Source of the DNA: Candidatus Hecatellales archaeon | GTDB taxonomy: Archaea; Thermoproteota; Bathyarchaeia; Hecatellales; Hecatellaceae | Direction of reading: 5' to 3' | DNA: 7,538 bases | Assembly: GCA_003662515.1 (NCBI GenBank) | Contig: QMYF01000016.1 | Span: 1 to 7,538 of the forward strand | In this document: in pieces, positions 1 to 6,920 of the stretch | How positions within the stretch are numbered: position 1 is the stretch's first letter | Layout of the letters: every line of letters begins with the position of its first letter | Notes under the pieces: model-generated | What the model was told of the DNA's origin: nothing | Seen by the model: the letters and a program-made list of their open reading frames with translations, nothing else | Databases searched by the model: none | Made by a program: the position numbers and the translations under genes

Positions 1-342
1 GTCGAGCAGCTCTTCGATTTCAAGGCTTTTCAGAGACCAGCGGTCCTCCAGCCCCATTAAAGCGTCAATAATGACCATTTTACGCTTTTCTAGGGGAGTT
101 TTGAAGTCTATTCCAAACTGGGCTGCCTGCCTCACAATGGATTCCCTGGACTCTTCCGTGGTAACGTAAATGCAGACGTCACTCTCCTTAACTCCCTGAG
201 CGATGAAATGGATGCAGAAAATGGTTTTGCCTGTTCCAGGCTCCCCGGTAACCGCTACAAGGAAGCCTCGCGGAATTCCCCCGGCGATAAGCCTGTCGAA
301 ATCCGGCACACCTGTGGAGAGCCTTTCAACCTCTCCGCTCAC
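1..342 (-). CDS. KaiC/RadA-like RecA-fold ATPase, N-terminal 114 residues (runs off left edge)
   Basis: This is the start of a KaiC-family P-loop ATPase. In the 114 visible residues there is a typical KaiC entry segment (RLSTGVPDFDRLIAGGIPRG, about residues 7-26), a Walker A motif GEPGTGKT at 33-40, the TTEES segment at 61-65 whose paired glutamates match the catalytic pair of KaiC, and a Walker B-like strand KMVIIDA at 88-94. The rest lies beyond the window, so one or two KaiC domains cannot be decided. The GTG start at 342-340 overlaps the TGA stop of the upstream winged-helix gene as GTGA, and a strong GAGGAGG ribosome site lies 8 bases before it. That implies translational coupling. Archaeal single-domain KaiC-like proteins are mostly uncharacterised and many act in signalling or regulation, so no specific role is claimed. 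A RadA/RadB recombinase is less likely because of the KaiC-type N-terminus. Confidence 0.88.
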   Translation of the reverse strand, partial: MSGEVERLSTGVPDFDRLIAGGIPRGFLVAVTGEPGTGKTIFCIHFIAQGVKESDVCIYVTTEESRESIVRQAAQFGIDFKTPLEKRKMVIIDALMGLEDRWSLKSLEIEELLD

Positions 343-971
343 CCTTCAAGCCTCCTCAAAGTTTCCAAGGCTGCAGCCTTCGCAGCCAGCTCAGCCTCCC
401 TGCGGCTTCCACCAGCCCCAATAATCACTACATCGCCCTCCTCAAGGGTGAAGCTTTCCGAAATCCTCTTTTCAACCGAGGCTATTTCCCTGCTGTATTC
501 TTCACGTGCACCCGGTATGGTAAGCCTTCCTTCCCGGTAGATTAAGGTTACCGCCCCTGAGCCTCCAACCCTTATGGCTGCATCACGCTGCTCAAGCCCG
601 TATCTTACGCCTTTCCAAGCCTTCCTGACCAAGTAGGCGACGTTAAACCTGCCGAAAGCCAGAGAGTTTTGAGGAATCTCAACAGGCCCGGAGAGAGCTT
701 CGTGAATGCTGTTGTAAATCTTTCTGCCTTTCTTGGTTAAGGTGTAACCTTCTCTCCCGCCTTCCACAAGGCCTGCCAGCCTTAAATGTTTAAGGATTGT
801 TCTCACAGAGCCTTCTCCAAGGTTCAGCCTTTTCGAAAGTTTAACCCTTCCTATAGGGCCTTCCGAACCGAGAAGCTCTATGGCTTCCAAAACGTGGATT
901 TCGCCGAAAGCTGGGAGAGGCCCAATATCCCTTTTCGAAGCAATTTCACTTAGAAACTTTAAAAAGCTCAA
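339..971 (-). CDS. Winged-helix DNA-binding protein with C-terminal domain resembling DUF4443
   Basis: A 210-residue archaeal protein that is probably a transcriptional regulator. Residues about 23-90 form a winged helix-turn-helix: a helix HVLEAIELLG, a recognition region around NLGEGSVRTILKHLRLAGLV, and a basic wing with GYTLTKKGRKIY. Residues about 104-210 are a separate alpha/beta domain with RDAAIRVGGSGAVTLIY and a C-terminal strand plus helix, DVVIIGAGGSRREAELAAKA. I recall this layout from archaeal DUF4443 proteins, but family membership is not verified. The frame stays open upstream into ppdK, but the TTG at 971 is chosen because GGAG lies 7 bases before it and a TTTATA box at 1008-1013 would start the transcript near 984, so longer versions would begin upstream of the RNA. 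The gene is translationally coupled to the KaiC-like ATPase downstream. The ligand or target is unknown. It has its own promoter, so it need not belong to the ppdK transcript. Confidence 0.8.
   Translation of the reverse strand: MSFLKFLSEIASKRDIGPLPAFGEIHVLEAIELLGSEGPIGRVKLSKRLNLGEGSVRTILKHLRLAGLVEGGREGYTLTKKGRKIYNSIHEALSGPVEIPQNSLAFGRFNVAYLVRKAWKGVRYGLEQRDAAIRVGGSGAVTLIYREGRLTIPGAREEYSREIASVEKRISESFTLEEGDVVIIGAGGSRREAELAAKAAALETLRRLEG
351..357 (-). promoter_or_regulatory. Ribosome binding site of the KaiC-like gene
   Basis: GAGGAGG on the minus strand, 8 bases before the GTG at 342. It lies inside the last codons of the winged-helix gene and fixes the GTG as the start despite the 4-base gene overlap. 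Confidence 0.75.
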
Positions 972-978
972 CGGGATA

Positions 979-1013
979 CTCCAAGCCAAAAATAGTTGGG
1001 AGGAGGGTATAAA
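979..1013 (-). promoter_or_regulatory. TATA box and ribosome binding site of the winged-helix gene
   Basis: On the minus strand TTTATA sits at 1013-1008, 14 bases beyond the ppdK stop. Archaeal transcripts start about 25 bases downstream, here near 984. The GGAG site at 982-979 and the TTG at 971 follow at once, giving a leader of only about 13 bases. The spacing of all three elements is mutually consistent. The start site itself is inferred. Confidence 0.55.
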
Positions 1014-1026
1014 GGCTTCTATTCTC

Positions 1027-3696
1027 TTAGAGGGTTGAAGCCCACTTTTCGCCCTTCTGCTTTTCAGCCTTAAGCTTGGCTTGGGCGGCTGCAAGCCTTG
1101 CCACGGGAACCCTGAAAGGCGAGCAGCTCACATAGTCTACGCCGGCTTCCTGGAAGAAGTCTATGGAGCGGGGTTCACCTCCATGCTCACCGCAGACTCC
1201 AACCTTAAGGTTTTTCCTGGTTTTCCTTCCAAGCTCCACAGCCATCTTTATCAGCTTCCCAACACCGTTGACGTCGAGGGTTTCGAAGGGGTTGGCTGGC
1301 AGAATCTTGTGTTCAAGGTAGAAGGCCATGAATTTGGCTTCGGCATCGTCCCGGCTGAAGGCGAAGGTGGTCTGGGTTAGGTCGTTGGTTCCGAAGGAGA
1401 AGAATTCAGCGTATTGGGCTATTTCGTCGGCTGTTAGGGCTGCCCTAGGCACCTCAATCATGGTTCCAATAGAGTAGGGAACGCGGATTCCAGCCTTCCG
1501 CATAACCTCTTCAGCTGCCTCCTCCACGTATTTGCGAAGGTAGGCAAGCTCGGTTGCCGAGCTTATCAGGGGCAGCATCACCTCAACCTCGACTTTCACG
1601 CCTTCCTTAGCCAGCTCGGTGGCAGCCTCAAAAATGGCCTGCGTCTGCATCTGGTAGATTTCAGGGTAGCGGATTCCCAGCCTACAGCCCCTGTGGCCCA
1701 TCATGGGGTTGTGCTCTCTCAGCTCGAGAACACGCTTCAAAATCCGCTCCTTAACCTTGAGTTCTTCAGGGTTTTCGCCTGTCACCCTAAGCCTGGTAAC
1801 CTCTTCAACGAGTTCTTCAAGTCTTGGGAGGAACTCGTGGAGGGGTAGGTCTAGAAGCCTTATGGTGACCGGGTAGCCCTCCATAGCCTTAAGGATGGCT
1901 TTGAAGTCCTCCTTCTGGAGGGGTTTAAGCTTCTCTAAAGCCTTCTTCCGGTCCTCTTTGCCCCCAGAGAGAATCATCTCCTGGACTATGGGAAGCCTGT
2001 CAGGCGCATTAAACATCCGCTCGGTTCGGCAGAGCCCTATCCCCTGAGCTCCGAAGCTTCGAGCCCTCGCAGCAGCCTCAGGAGTATCCGCGTTAGCCCT
2101 GATTCCCAGGCTTCTAATCTCGTCAGCCCAGGCGAGCAACTCGCCAAGCTCCCCGGTTATTTCAGGCTGAACTGTTGGAACCTCGCCGAGGTATACGTTT
2201 CCCGTGGTTCCGTCGATGCTTATAATATCGCCTTCCTTCACTTCTATCCCGTTAACCGTAAACTTTCTGGCTTCCAAATCTATGCGGATGGCTTCACAGC
2301 CCACCACAGCCGGCTTACCCATCCCCCTAGCCACAACAGCCGCATGGCAAGTCATCCCACCCCGGCTGGTTAAAACTCCCCGGGAAGCCAGAACGCCGTG
2401 AATGTCTTCAGGAGCAGTTTCAGGCCTAACCAGGATTACGGCTTCACCCTTCTCGCCGAGCTCAGCCGCCTCATCCACGTCGAAGATGGCTTTGCCTGTG
2501 GCTGCTCCAGGACTGGCTGGAAGGCCCTTCGCTATGGGGGTGACCTTCGCGTTGGGGTCTATCTGCGGGTGGAGAAGCTGAACCAGCTGGTCTGGCTGAA
2601 CCATCATGATGGCATCCTCAATGCTTATCAGCCCCTCCTTAACCATGCTCACCGCTATTTTGACAGCCGCCCTAGCTGTCCGCTTCCCAGCCCTGGTCTG
2701 CAAAATGTAAAGCTTACCATTCTCAACGGTGAACTCCACATCCTGAATATCCTTGTAGTGGCGTTCAAGAAGCTCGCAGATCTCCTTAAGCTGCTTGTAA
2801 ATTTCAGGCATCTCCCTCTCAAGCTGAGCTATAGGTTTAGGTGTCCGGATTCCCGCCACCACGTCCTCACCCTGAGCCTGATCCAGATATTCGCCGTAGA
2901 GCTCCCGGTCTCCTGTCGACGGGTTCCTCGTGAACACAACGCCTGTCCCCGAATTCTTCCCGATGTTTCCGAAAACCATGGTTTGAATGTTTACGGCTGT
3001 GTAAAGGTCGTCGGGAATCTTGTTAACCTTCCTATAAACCACCGCCCTAGGCGTATACCAAGACTTGAAAACGGCTTCTATTGCCAGCTCAAGCTGCTTC
3101 CACGGGTCTTGGGGGAAGTCTTTCCCTGTCTCCTTCCTAATAAGCTCCTTAAACTTTTCCACGACCTCTTTAAGGTCGTCAGCGTCCAGCTCAATATCAT
3201 ATTTCACGCCTTTCCTACGTTTAGCCTCCTCAAAAATCTCGTCAAACTTTTCTCCTGGAACCCCCATCACGATTCTCCCACACATCTGGAGCATGCGTCT
3301 ATAACAGTCGTAGGCGAACCGTGGATTCCCTGTCAGCTTTATCAAACCCTTCACGGTTTCGTCGTTTAGGCCCAGGTTTAGGATGGTGTCCATCATGCCG
3401 GGCATGGAGAGGGGGGCTCCAGACCTCACGGAAACCAGTAGCGGATTCTCAGGGTCTCCAAACCTCCGCCCCATCTTCTCCTCTATAACCTTCATTTTCT
3501 CCCTGACTTCGTCCATTAGGCCCTCAGGAAGCTTCCTGCCCTTCTCAAAGTATTCTCGGCAGGCCTCAGTGGTGATGGTCATCCCTGGAGGCACGGGAAG
3601 CCCAAGCCTGGTCATTTCGGCTAGGTTGGCGCCTTTCCCTCCCAGCAGCATCTTCATTTGTGCGTTTCCTTCCTCAAAGAGGTAAACACGCTTCAA
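1027..3696 (-). CDS. ppdK: Pyruvate, phosphate dikinase
   Basis: Cytoplasmic enzyme that interconverts pyruvate + ATP + phosphate with PEP + AMP + pyrophosphate. At 889 residues it has the usual family length and all three modules. The N-terminal ATP-grasp domain (about 1-340) shows GGKGANLAEM (19-28), LVSVRSGAPLSMPGMMDT (87-104), and the nucleotide/Mg residues D319, E321 and Q333. The swivelling phosphohistidine domain (about 385-510) carries the phosphorylated His451 in TSRGGMTCHAAVVARGMG. The PEP/pyruvate barrel (about 525-875) has LCRTERMF (R558), TIRLLDLPLHEFLP (R613), TMIEVPRAAL (E749), GTNDLTQ (D772) and the proton-donor cysteine C835 in GVCGEHGG. The start is TTG, since the first residues KRVYLFEEGN align with the family's normal N-terminus; GGAGG lies 4 bases upstream, which is rather close. 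The gene follows the AOR-HPS gene after 81 bases and may share its transcript or use a local promoter. The reaction is reversible, so it could serve PEP synthesis or PPi-linked glycolysis. PEP synthase is excluded by the PPDK-type motifs. Confidence 0.97.
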   Translation of the reverse strand: MKRVYLFEEGNAQMKMLLGGKGANLAEMTRLGLPVPPGMTITTEACREYFEKGRKLPEGLMDEVREKMKVIEEKMGRRFGDPENPLLVSVRSGAPLSMPGMMDTILNLGLNDETVKGLIKLTGNPRFAYDCYRRMLQMCGRIVMGVPGEKFDEIFEEAKRRKGVKYDIELDADDLKEVVEKFKELIRKETGKDFPQDPWKQLELAIEAVFKSWYTPRAVVYRKVNKIPDDLYTAVNIQTMVFGNIGKNSGTGVVFTRNPSTGDRELYGEYLDQAQGEDVVAGIRTPKPIAQLEREMPEIYKQLKEICELLERHYKDIQDVEFTVENGKLYILQTRAGKRTARAAVKIAVSMVKEGLISIEDAIMMVQPDQLVQLLHPQIDPNAKVTPIAKGLPASPGAATGKAIFDVDEAAELGEKGEAVILVRPETAPEDIHGVLASRGVLTSRGGMTCHAAVVARGMGKPAVVGCEAIRIDLEARKFTVNGIEVKEGDIISIDGTTGNVYLGEVPTVQPEITGELGELLAWADEIRSLGIRANADTPEAAARARSFGAQGIGLCRTERMFNAPDRLPIVQEMILSGGKEDRKKALEKLKPLQKEDFKAILKAMEGYPVTIRLLDLPLHEFLPRLEELVEEVTRLRVTGENPEELKVKERILKRVLELREHNPMMGHRGCRLGIRYPEIYQMQTQAIFEAATELAKEGVKVEVEVMLPLISSATELAYLRKYVEEAAEEVMRKAGIRVPYSIGTMIEVPRAALTADEIAQYAEFFSFGTNDLTQTTFAFSRDDAEAKFMAFYLEHKILPANPFETLDVNGVGKLIKMAVELGRKTRKNLKVGVCGEHGGEPRSIDFFQEAGVDYVSCSPFRVPVARLAAAQAKLKAEKQKGEKWASTL

Positions 3697-3777
3697 CTAG
3701 CCTCCACCCTTACCCTTCAAATTCAGCCAAACAGGTTAAAGAAAGGTTTTACTTAATATTTGGAAGGGCTTTAAAGG
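3697..3777 (-). promoter_or_regulatory. Intergenic region with candidate ppdK promoter and ribosome site
   Basis: The 81 bases between the AOR-HPS stop and the ppdK start are AT-rich on the upstream side. On the minus strand CCAAATATTAAG (3763-3752) is a possible TATA box that would start RNA near 3730, and CTTTAAAG slightly upstream is an alternative. TGGAGG at 3706-3701 is the ribosome site. Read-through from the AOR-HPS gene is equally possible, as I see no clear terminator. Confidence 0.3.
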
Positions 3778-6264
3778 CTAAAAAGATTTTACCCCTGAGA
3801 TGGCTTCCAAGATTTTCCTGGTGGCAGCCTCAGGGTTGGAAGCCCTGGTTATGGCTCCGCCTATCACGAGGATTTTCACGCCTGCCTCCACGATTCTCCT
3901 CGCCGTGTCCGCCCTTATCCCCCCTGCAGCAGCTACGGGAACCTTAACCAGCGAGGCAAGCTTCGACAGAAGCTCAACCTTCCTGTCTATCTCCTCCGCC
4001 TTATCCCTTTGAACGTCGATTCCCGTGTGGGCGCAGATGTAGTCTACTCCCAGCTTTTCCAGCTCCAGAGCCCTCTCCACGGGGTTTTTAACCTCGATGA
4101 GGTCGGCCATGATCTTCACGCCATACTTCCTGGCGCAGCCCACAGCATCCACCACCGTATTGTTGTGGGCTAAACCTGAAATGCAGACGATGTCTGCGCC
4201 AGCCTGAGCGGCTATCTCGGTTTCCAGCCAGCCGGTGTCCAAGGTTTTAAGGTCGGCTACAATGGTGGCTGAGGGAAGCCTTTCCTTAAGTCTTCTAACC
4301 GCCTCCATCCCCACGCTTTTGATTAGCGGGGTTCCAGCCTCCACCCATTCGGCTCCACCCCGGTAGGCAGCCTCCCCGATGCGTAAGGCCTCCTCAAGGT
4401 CTCTCAGGTCTAAGGCCACTTGGATCTTCGGCCAGCGGGGCTCCGTGAGGATTCCCAGCTCCATAAGCTTGGCGTCGGTAGGCCTCCCAGAGAAGTCCCA
4501 TCCTCTAATCCTGTAATATTCTTGGAGGAGGGGCTCTAGCTGGAGGGTTTCCCCCTTAGCCGGCCCGTCGGGAAGAGGTATCTCAAGAAATCTGGCTGGA
4601 AGCCTATCCCAACGGTAGTCTAAGCCCTCCCGCACGTTGAAAAGCCTCTCCAAATTGTAGATTCTCTCACCTGCCCTCCGGAACTCCTCCTCGTCGAAGT
4701 AGAAGCCTGTGGCTGTGGTTAGAAGCTTAGCATAGAAGGCTGGCTCGTAGTCTAAGGTTTGGAAGAGGGCGAACCCTGTAAACTTGCACATGACTAGGCT
4801 GTCAAGCATGGCGAAAACGTCTTGAAGCTTCTTCACCAGCTCGGCTTTCCCCTCCACCTTCAGCGGGTTCAAATATCTTGGGCTGCTCAAAACCTCGCTC
4901 ATCACGATGTAGGCTCGAAGGTGGCAGCCTCCCCTGTTGGAGGTGGCGTAGGCTAGGGCTGTCCCCTTGGCTCCCCGAGGGTCGTAGGCTGGAAGCTCCA
5001 GCCCCTTAACATGGATGGCGAAATCTTCCCCGCCGAACCTTTCAGCCAGCCTGGCAGTTCCCTCGGCGAGAAGCCTCCCGAAACCCTTCCGGTAGGCAGT
5101 CTGCTCGATGAGGATTTGCAGGGTTTCCAGGTCTCCCCATTTAAGCTTCAGCCCGCCAGTCTCCTTCTCGCCGATTAACCCTTTCTGGAAGGCTTCAATG
5201 GTGTAGGCAAGGGTGCCGCCCATGGAGATGGTGTCCAACCCGTAACGGTTGCACAGGTCGTTGAGAAGCGTTATGGCCTCAAGGTCGATGAGGCCGCAGT
5301 TCGGCCCTAAAGCCCAGATGGTCTCATATTCCGGGCCTCCCGTAAGCCTTCCGTCGGGAAGCCTGCTAATCCGCCCGCAGCCGATAGGGCAGCCATAGCA
5401 GGCATACCTGCGGGCGAGCAGGGTTTTCGCCAGCTGCTCCCCGCTGAGGCTTTCAGCCTCCTCCAAATATCCCGACTGGAAGTTTCTCACAGGGAAAATT
5501 CCAGCCTTATTTACAGGGGTAACCAGCAGGGGAGTCCCATACCTTGGGAGAGTATCGCCGGTTACAGGGTTCCTCCTTAAAACTTCGGTTACCAGCTTCA
5601 CTTCCTCATGGAAGGCGTGGGGGTTGGCTGGCTGGGGAGGCCTTCCAGACCCCGCCACCACAACAGCCTTAAGCCTCTTAGAGCCCATAACGGCTCCAAG
5701 GCCGCCTCTCCCCAAAGCCCTATGGCCATCCACCATTATGGAAGCCATTCGCACCAGGTTTTCTCCGGCAGGCCCAATAATGCAGGTTTTAACGTTCCCC
5801 CCATGCTTCCGTTTTAAGGCTTCCTCAGCCACATCCACCGTGGAGCCCCAGAGGCTCCCCGCCGGGAGGAGCTCAGCCTCCCCGTCGTGAATCCAAAGGT
5901 AGACAGGCTTCGGACTCTGCCCCTCCAAAACTACCATGTCGAAACCTGCCTTCTTCAGTTCGGGGCCGAAGGCTCCCCCAGCGTTGGAGTCGAAAACTGT
6001 TCCTGTTAGGGGGCTTTTCGTAGAGGCTGAGAACCTTCCCGAGGTGGGGGCAGCAGTCCCCGTGAGAGGCCCCGTAGCGATTAAGAGGAGGTTTTCAGGC
6101 CCGAGAGGATCTATTCCAGGCTTAAGCTCGTCGTAGAGGATTCTGGCTCCAAAGCCTCTGCCGCCCACATACCGGTGGGCTAACTCCAAGTCTAAAGGGT
6201 GAACCTCAACCTTGCCTTGGGTTAGGTTTACCCTTAAAACCTTTCCGGCGTAGCTTCCAGCCAA
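3778..6264 (-). CDS. Fusion: tungsten aldehyde:ferredoxin oxidoreductase + 3-hexulose-6-phosphate synthase
   Basis: An 828-residue two-enzyme protein. Residues about 4-605 are a complete AOR-family tungstopterin oxidoreductase (aldehyde + water + oxidised ferredoxin to acid + reduced ferredoxin). They include YVGGRGFGARIL (32-43), GRGGLGAVMGSK (185-196), [4Fe-4S] cysteines C289, C292 and C296 in CYGCPIGC plus C493 in DSLVMC, PEYET (311-315), LDTIS (343-347) and H448 in GGCHLRA. These numbers nearly match Pyrococcus furiosus AOR (C288, C291, C295, C494, H448), which supports the start. After the normal AOR ending (RGWDFSGRPTDAKLMELGI) and about five linker residues, an HPS domain fills 610-828: VALDL (D618), VEAGTPLIKS (E642), ADLKTLDTG (D671, K673, D676), DYICAHTG (H746), AAGGI and VIGGAIT. 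It most resembles the HPS half of archaeal Fae-HPS. The TTG at 6264 has GAGAGG 9 bases upstream; an ATG at 6360 would add 32 residues lacking family similarity. Formaldehyde is the inferred shared metabolite; the AOR half's substrate is not proven. Confidence 0.93.
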   Translation of the reverse strand: MAGSYAGKVLRVNLTQGKVEVHPLDLELAHRYVGGRGFGARILYDELKPGIDPLGPENLLLIATGPLTGTAAPTSGRFSASTKSPLTGTVFDSNAGGAFGPELKKAGFDMVVLEGQSPKPVYLWIHDGEAELLPAGSLWGSTVDVAEEALKRKHGGNVKTCIIGPAGENLVRMASIMVDGHRALGRGGLGAVMGSKRLKAVVVAGSGRPPQPANPHAFHEEVKLVTEVLRRNPVTGDTLPRYGTPLLVTPVNKAGIFPVRNFQSGYLEEAESLSGEQLAKTLLARRYACYGCPIGCGRISRLPDGRLTGGPEYETIWALGPNCGLIDLEAITLLNDLCNRYGLDTISMGGTLAYTIEAFQKGLIGEKETGGLKLKWGDLETLQILIEQTAYRKGFGRLLAEGTARLAERFGGEDFAIHVKGLELPAYDPRGAKGTALAYATSNRGGCHLRAYIVMSEVLSSPRYLNPLKVEGKAELVKKLQDVFAMLDSLVMCKFTGFALFQTLDYEPAFYAKLLTTATGFYFDEEEFRRAGERIYNLERLFNVREGLDYRWDRLPARFLEIPLPDGPAKGETLQLEPLLQEYYRIRGWDFSGRPTDAKLMELGILTEPRWPKIQVALDLRDLEEALRIGEAAYRGGAEWVEAGTPLIKSVGMEAVRRLKERLPSATIVADLKTLDTGWLETEIAAQAGADIVCISGLAHNNTVVDAVGCARKYGVKIMADLIEVKNPVERALELEKLGVDYICAHTGIDVQRDKAEEIDRKVELLSKLASLVKVPVAAAGGIRADTARRIVEAGVKILVIGGAITRASNPEAATRKILEAISGVKSF

Positions 6265-6273
6265 CCGTTTCAG

Positions 6274-6320
6274 CCTCTCAGGAAGCCTGACATTATGTTT
6301 ATCTGGGTTAGAAGTTTTAA
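6274..6320 (-). promoter_or_regulatory. Candidate TATA box and ribosome binding site of the AOR-HPS gene
   Basis: On the minus strand CTTAAAAC at 6320-6313 is TATA-like and would start RNA near 6291. GAGAGG at 6279-6274 then lies in the leader, 9 bases before the TTG at 6264. This arrangement, with the family alignment, decides against the ATG at 6360. The box is a weak match, so the promoter call is tentative. Confidence 0.4.
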
Positions 6321-6331
6321 GCCTTAGGTGG
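6293..6331 (+). promoter_or_regulatory. Candidate promoter and ribosome binding site of the nitroreductase gene
   Basis: The plus strand has TTATGTTTAT at 6293-6302 as a weak TATA candidate and AGGTGG at 6326-6331 as a clear ribosome site, 9 bases before the TTG at 6341. The promoter overlaps that of the divergent AOR-HPS gene within a 76-base gap, so one protein bound here could affect both genes. Confidence 0.4.
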
Positions 6332-6340
6332 GCGTAAGCT

Positions 6341-6862
6341 TTGGAAGTGTTCGAAGCCATTTACGGCAGGCGGAGCATTAGAAGCTTCCGCAGAGAACCC
6401 ATACCCAAAGAATATTTAACGAAGATTTTGGATGCAGCCCGCTGGGCTCCCTCCGCCGGGAACGTTCAACCCTGGGAGTTCATCGTGGTTACGGATGGAA
6501 AGCTTAAGGAGGCTTTAGCCCGAGCCGCCTTAAACCAGTATTTCACAGCGGAAGCCCCCGTAGCCATAGTGGTCTGCGCAGACCTGGAGAAGGCTTACCA
6601 GTCCTATGGGGTTAGAGGTGAAACCCTCTACTGCCTCCAGGACACGGCTGCAGCTGTGCAGAACATGCTGCTGGCAGCCTACGCTTTAGGCTTGGGCTCC
6701 TGCTGGGTTGGAGCCTTCAACGAGGAGGCTGTAAGCAGAATTCTGGGGATTCCTGAAGGCTATCGTCCCGTGGCCATTGTTCCCTTAGGGTTTCCTGCCG
6801 AGTCTCCTGGCCCTCGGCCTAGGAGAAGCCTGCGAAGCATAGTTCACATGGAAAAGTTTTAA
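6341..6862 (+). CDS. FMN-dependent nitroreductase-family oxidoreductase
   Basis: A 173-residue single-domain flavoprotein, the common length for small archaeal nitroreductases. FMN-phosphate contacts are expected from the N-terminal RRS (10-12, within YGRRSIRSF) and the C-terminal RRSLRSIVH (161-169). WAPSAGNVQPWEF (35-47) is the family's second flavin-binding segment, and GLGSCWVGAF (117-126) with PLGFPAE (148-154) completes the fold signature. Members reduce nitro compounds, quinones or flavins with NAD(P)H as homodimers, and the physiological substrate is usually unknown, as here. The TTG start gives the standard opening MEVFEAIYGRRSIR and has AGGTGG 9 bases before it. The gene is divergent from the AOR-HPS gene and 76 bases precede the ligase start, so it may be cotranscribed with the ligase, without an obvious functional link. 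Confidence 0.93.
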   Translation: MEVFEAIYGRRSIRSFRREPIPKEYLTKILDAARWAPSAGNVQPWEFIVVTDGKLKEALARAALNQYFTAEAPVAIVVCADLEKAYQSYGVRGETLYCLQDTAAAVQNMLLAAYALGLGSCWVGAFNEEAVSRILGIPEGYRPVAIVPLGFPAESPGPRPRRSLRSIVHMEKF

Positions 6863-6887
6863 GGCTGCCTGGGAGAATGTTAGCGTC

Positions 6888-6920
6888 GGGGCTGCTTCAG
6901 CCCCTCAGCTGGAAAAGGGG
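6888..6920 (+). other. Hairpin with a competing alternative stem, upstream of the ligase gene
   Basis: GGGGCTG (6888-6894) and CAGCCCC (6898-6904) form a perfect 7-bp stem with a CTT loop. The CCCC of that stem can pair instead with AGGGG at 6916-6920, as CCCCT/AGGGG with a 10-base loop, so the two stems exclude each other. No T-run follows, which argues against a simple terminator. It may lie in the ligase leader if the gene has its own promoter; a TATA-like AGTTTTAAG overlaps the nitroreductase stop near 6855-6863. Confidence 0.35.

Noticed and set aside
203..540. Plus-strand open frames opposite the KaiC-like and winged-helix genes
   Set aside because: They lie over the Walker A region and the regulator's end in antisense; the peptides are proline/serine-rich and show no motif.
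972..1094. N-terminal extension of the winged-helix gene back into ppdK
   Set aside because: The extra 41 residues would overlap the ppdK end and start upstream of the TATA box at 1008-1013; they are of low complexity with no ribosome site, while TTG 971 has one.
2398..3369. A 323-codon open frame on the plus strand opposite ppdK
   Set aside because: It is antisense to conserved PPDK domains, and its translation has no recognisable domain and a composition typical of a shadow frame in biased coding DNA.
3770..3790. T-run TCTTTTTAG at the AOR-HPS stop as a terminator
   Set aside because: Only five T's, most inside the last codons, with no stem before them; too weak to call even as an archaeal T-rich terminator.
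3778..4464. HPS as a separate gene with a frameshift or sequencing error behind the fusion
   Set aside because: The frame is continuous, the AOR ends normally, the linker keeps the codon style of both sides, and no stop or independent ribosome site is near the join. Assembly error cannot be excluded fully without reads.
6265..6360. ATG at 6360 as the AOR-HPS start
   Set aside because: It adds 32 residues with no AOR similarity, overlaps the start of the divergent nitroreductase, and spoils the near-exact residue match to Pyrococcus AOR given by TTG 6264.
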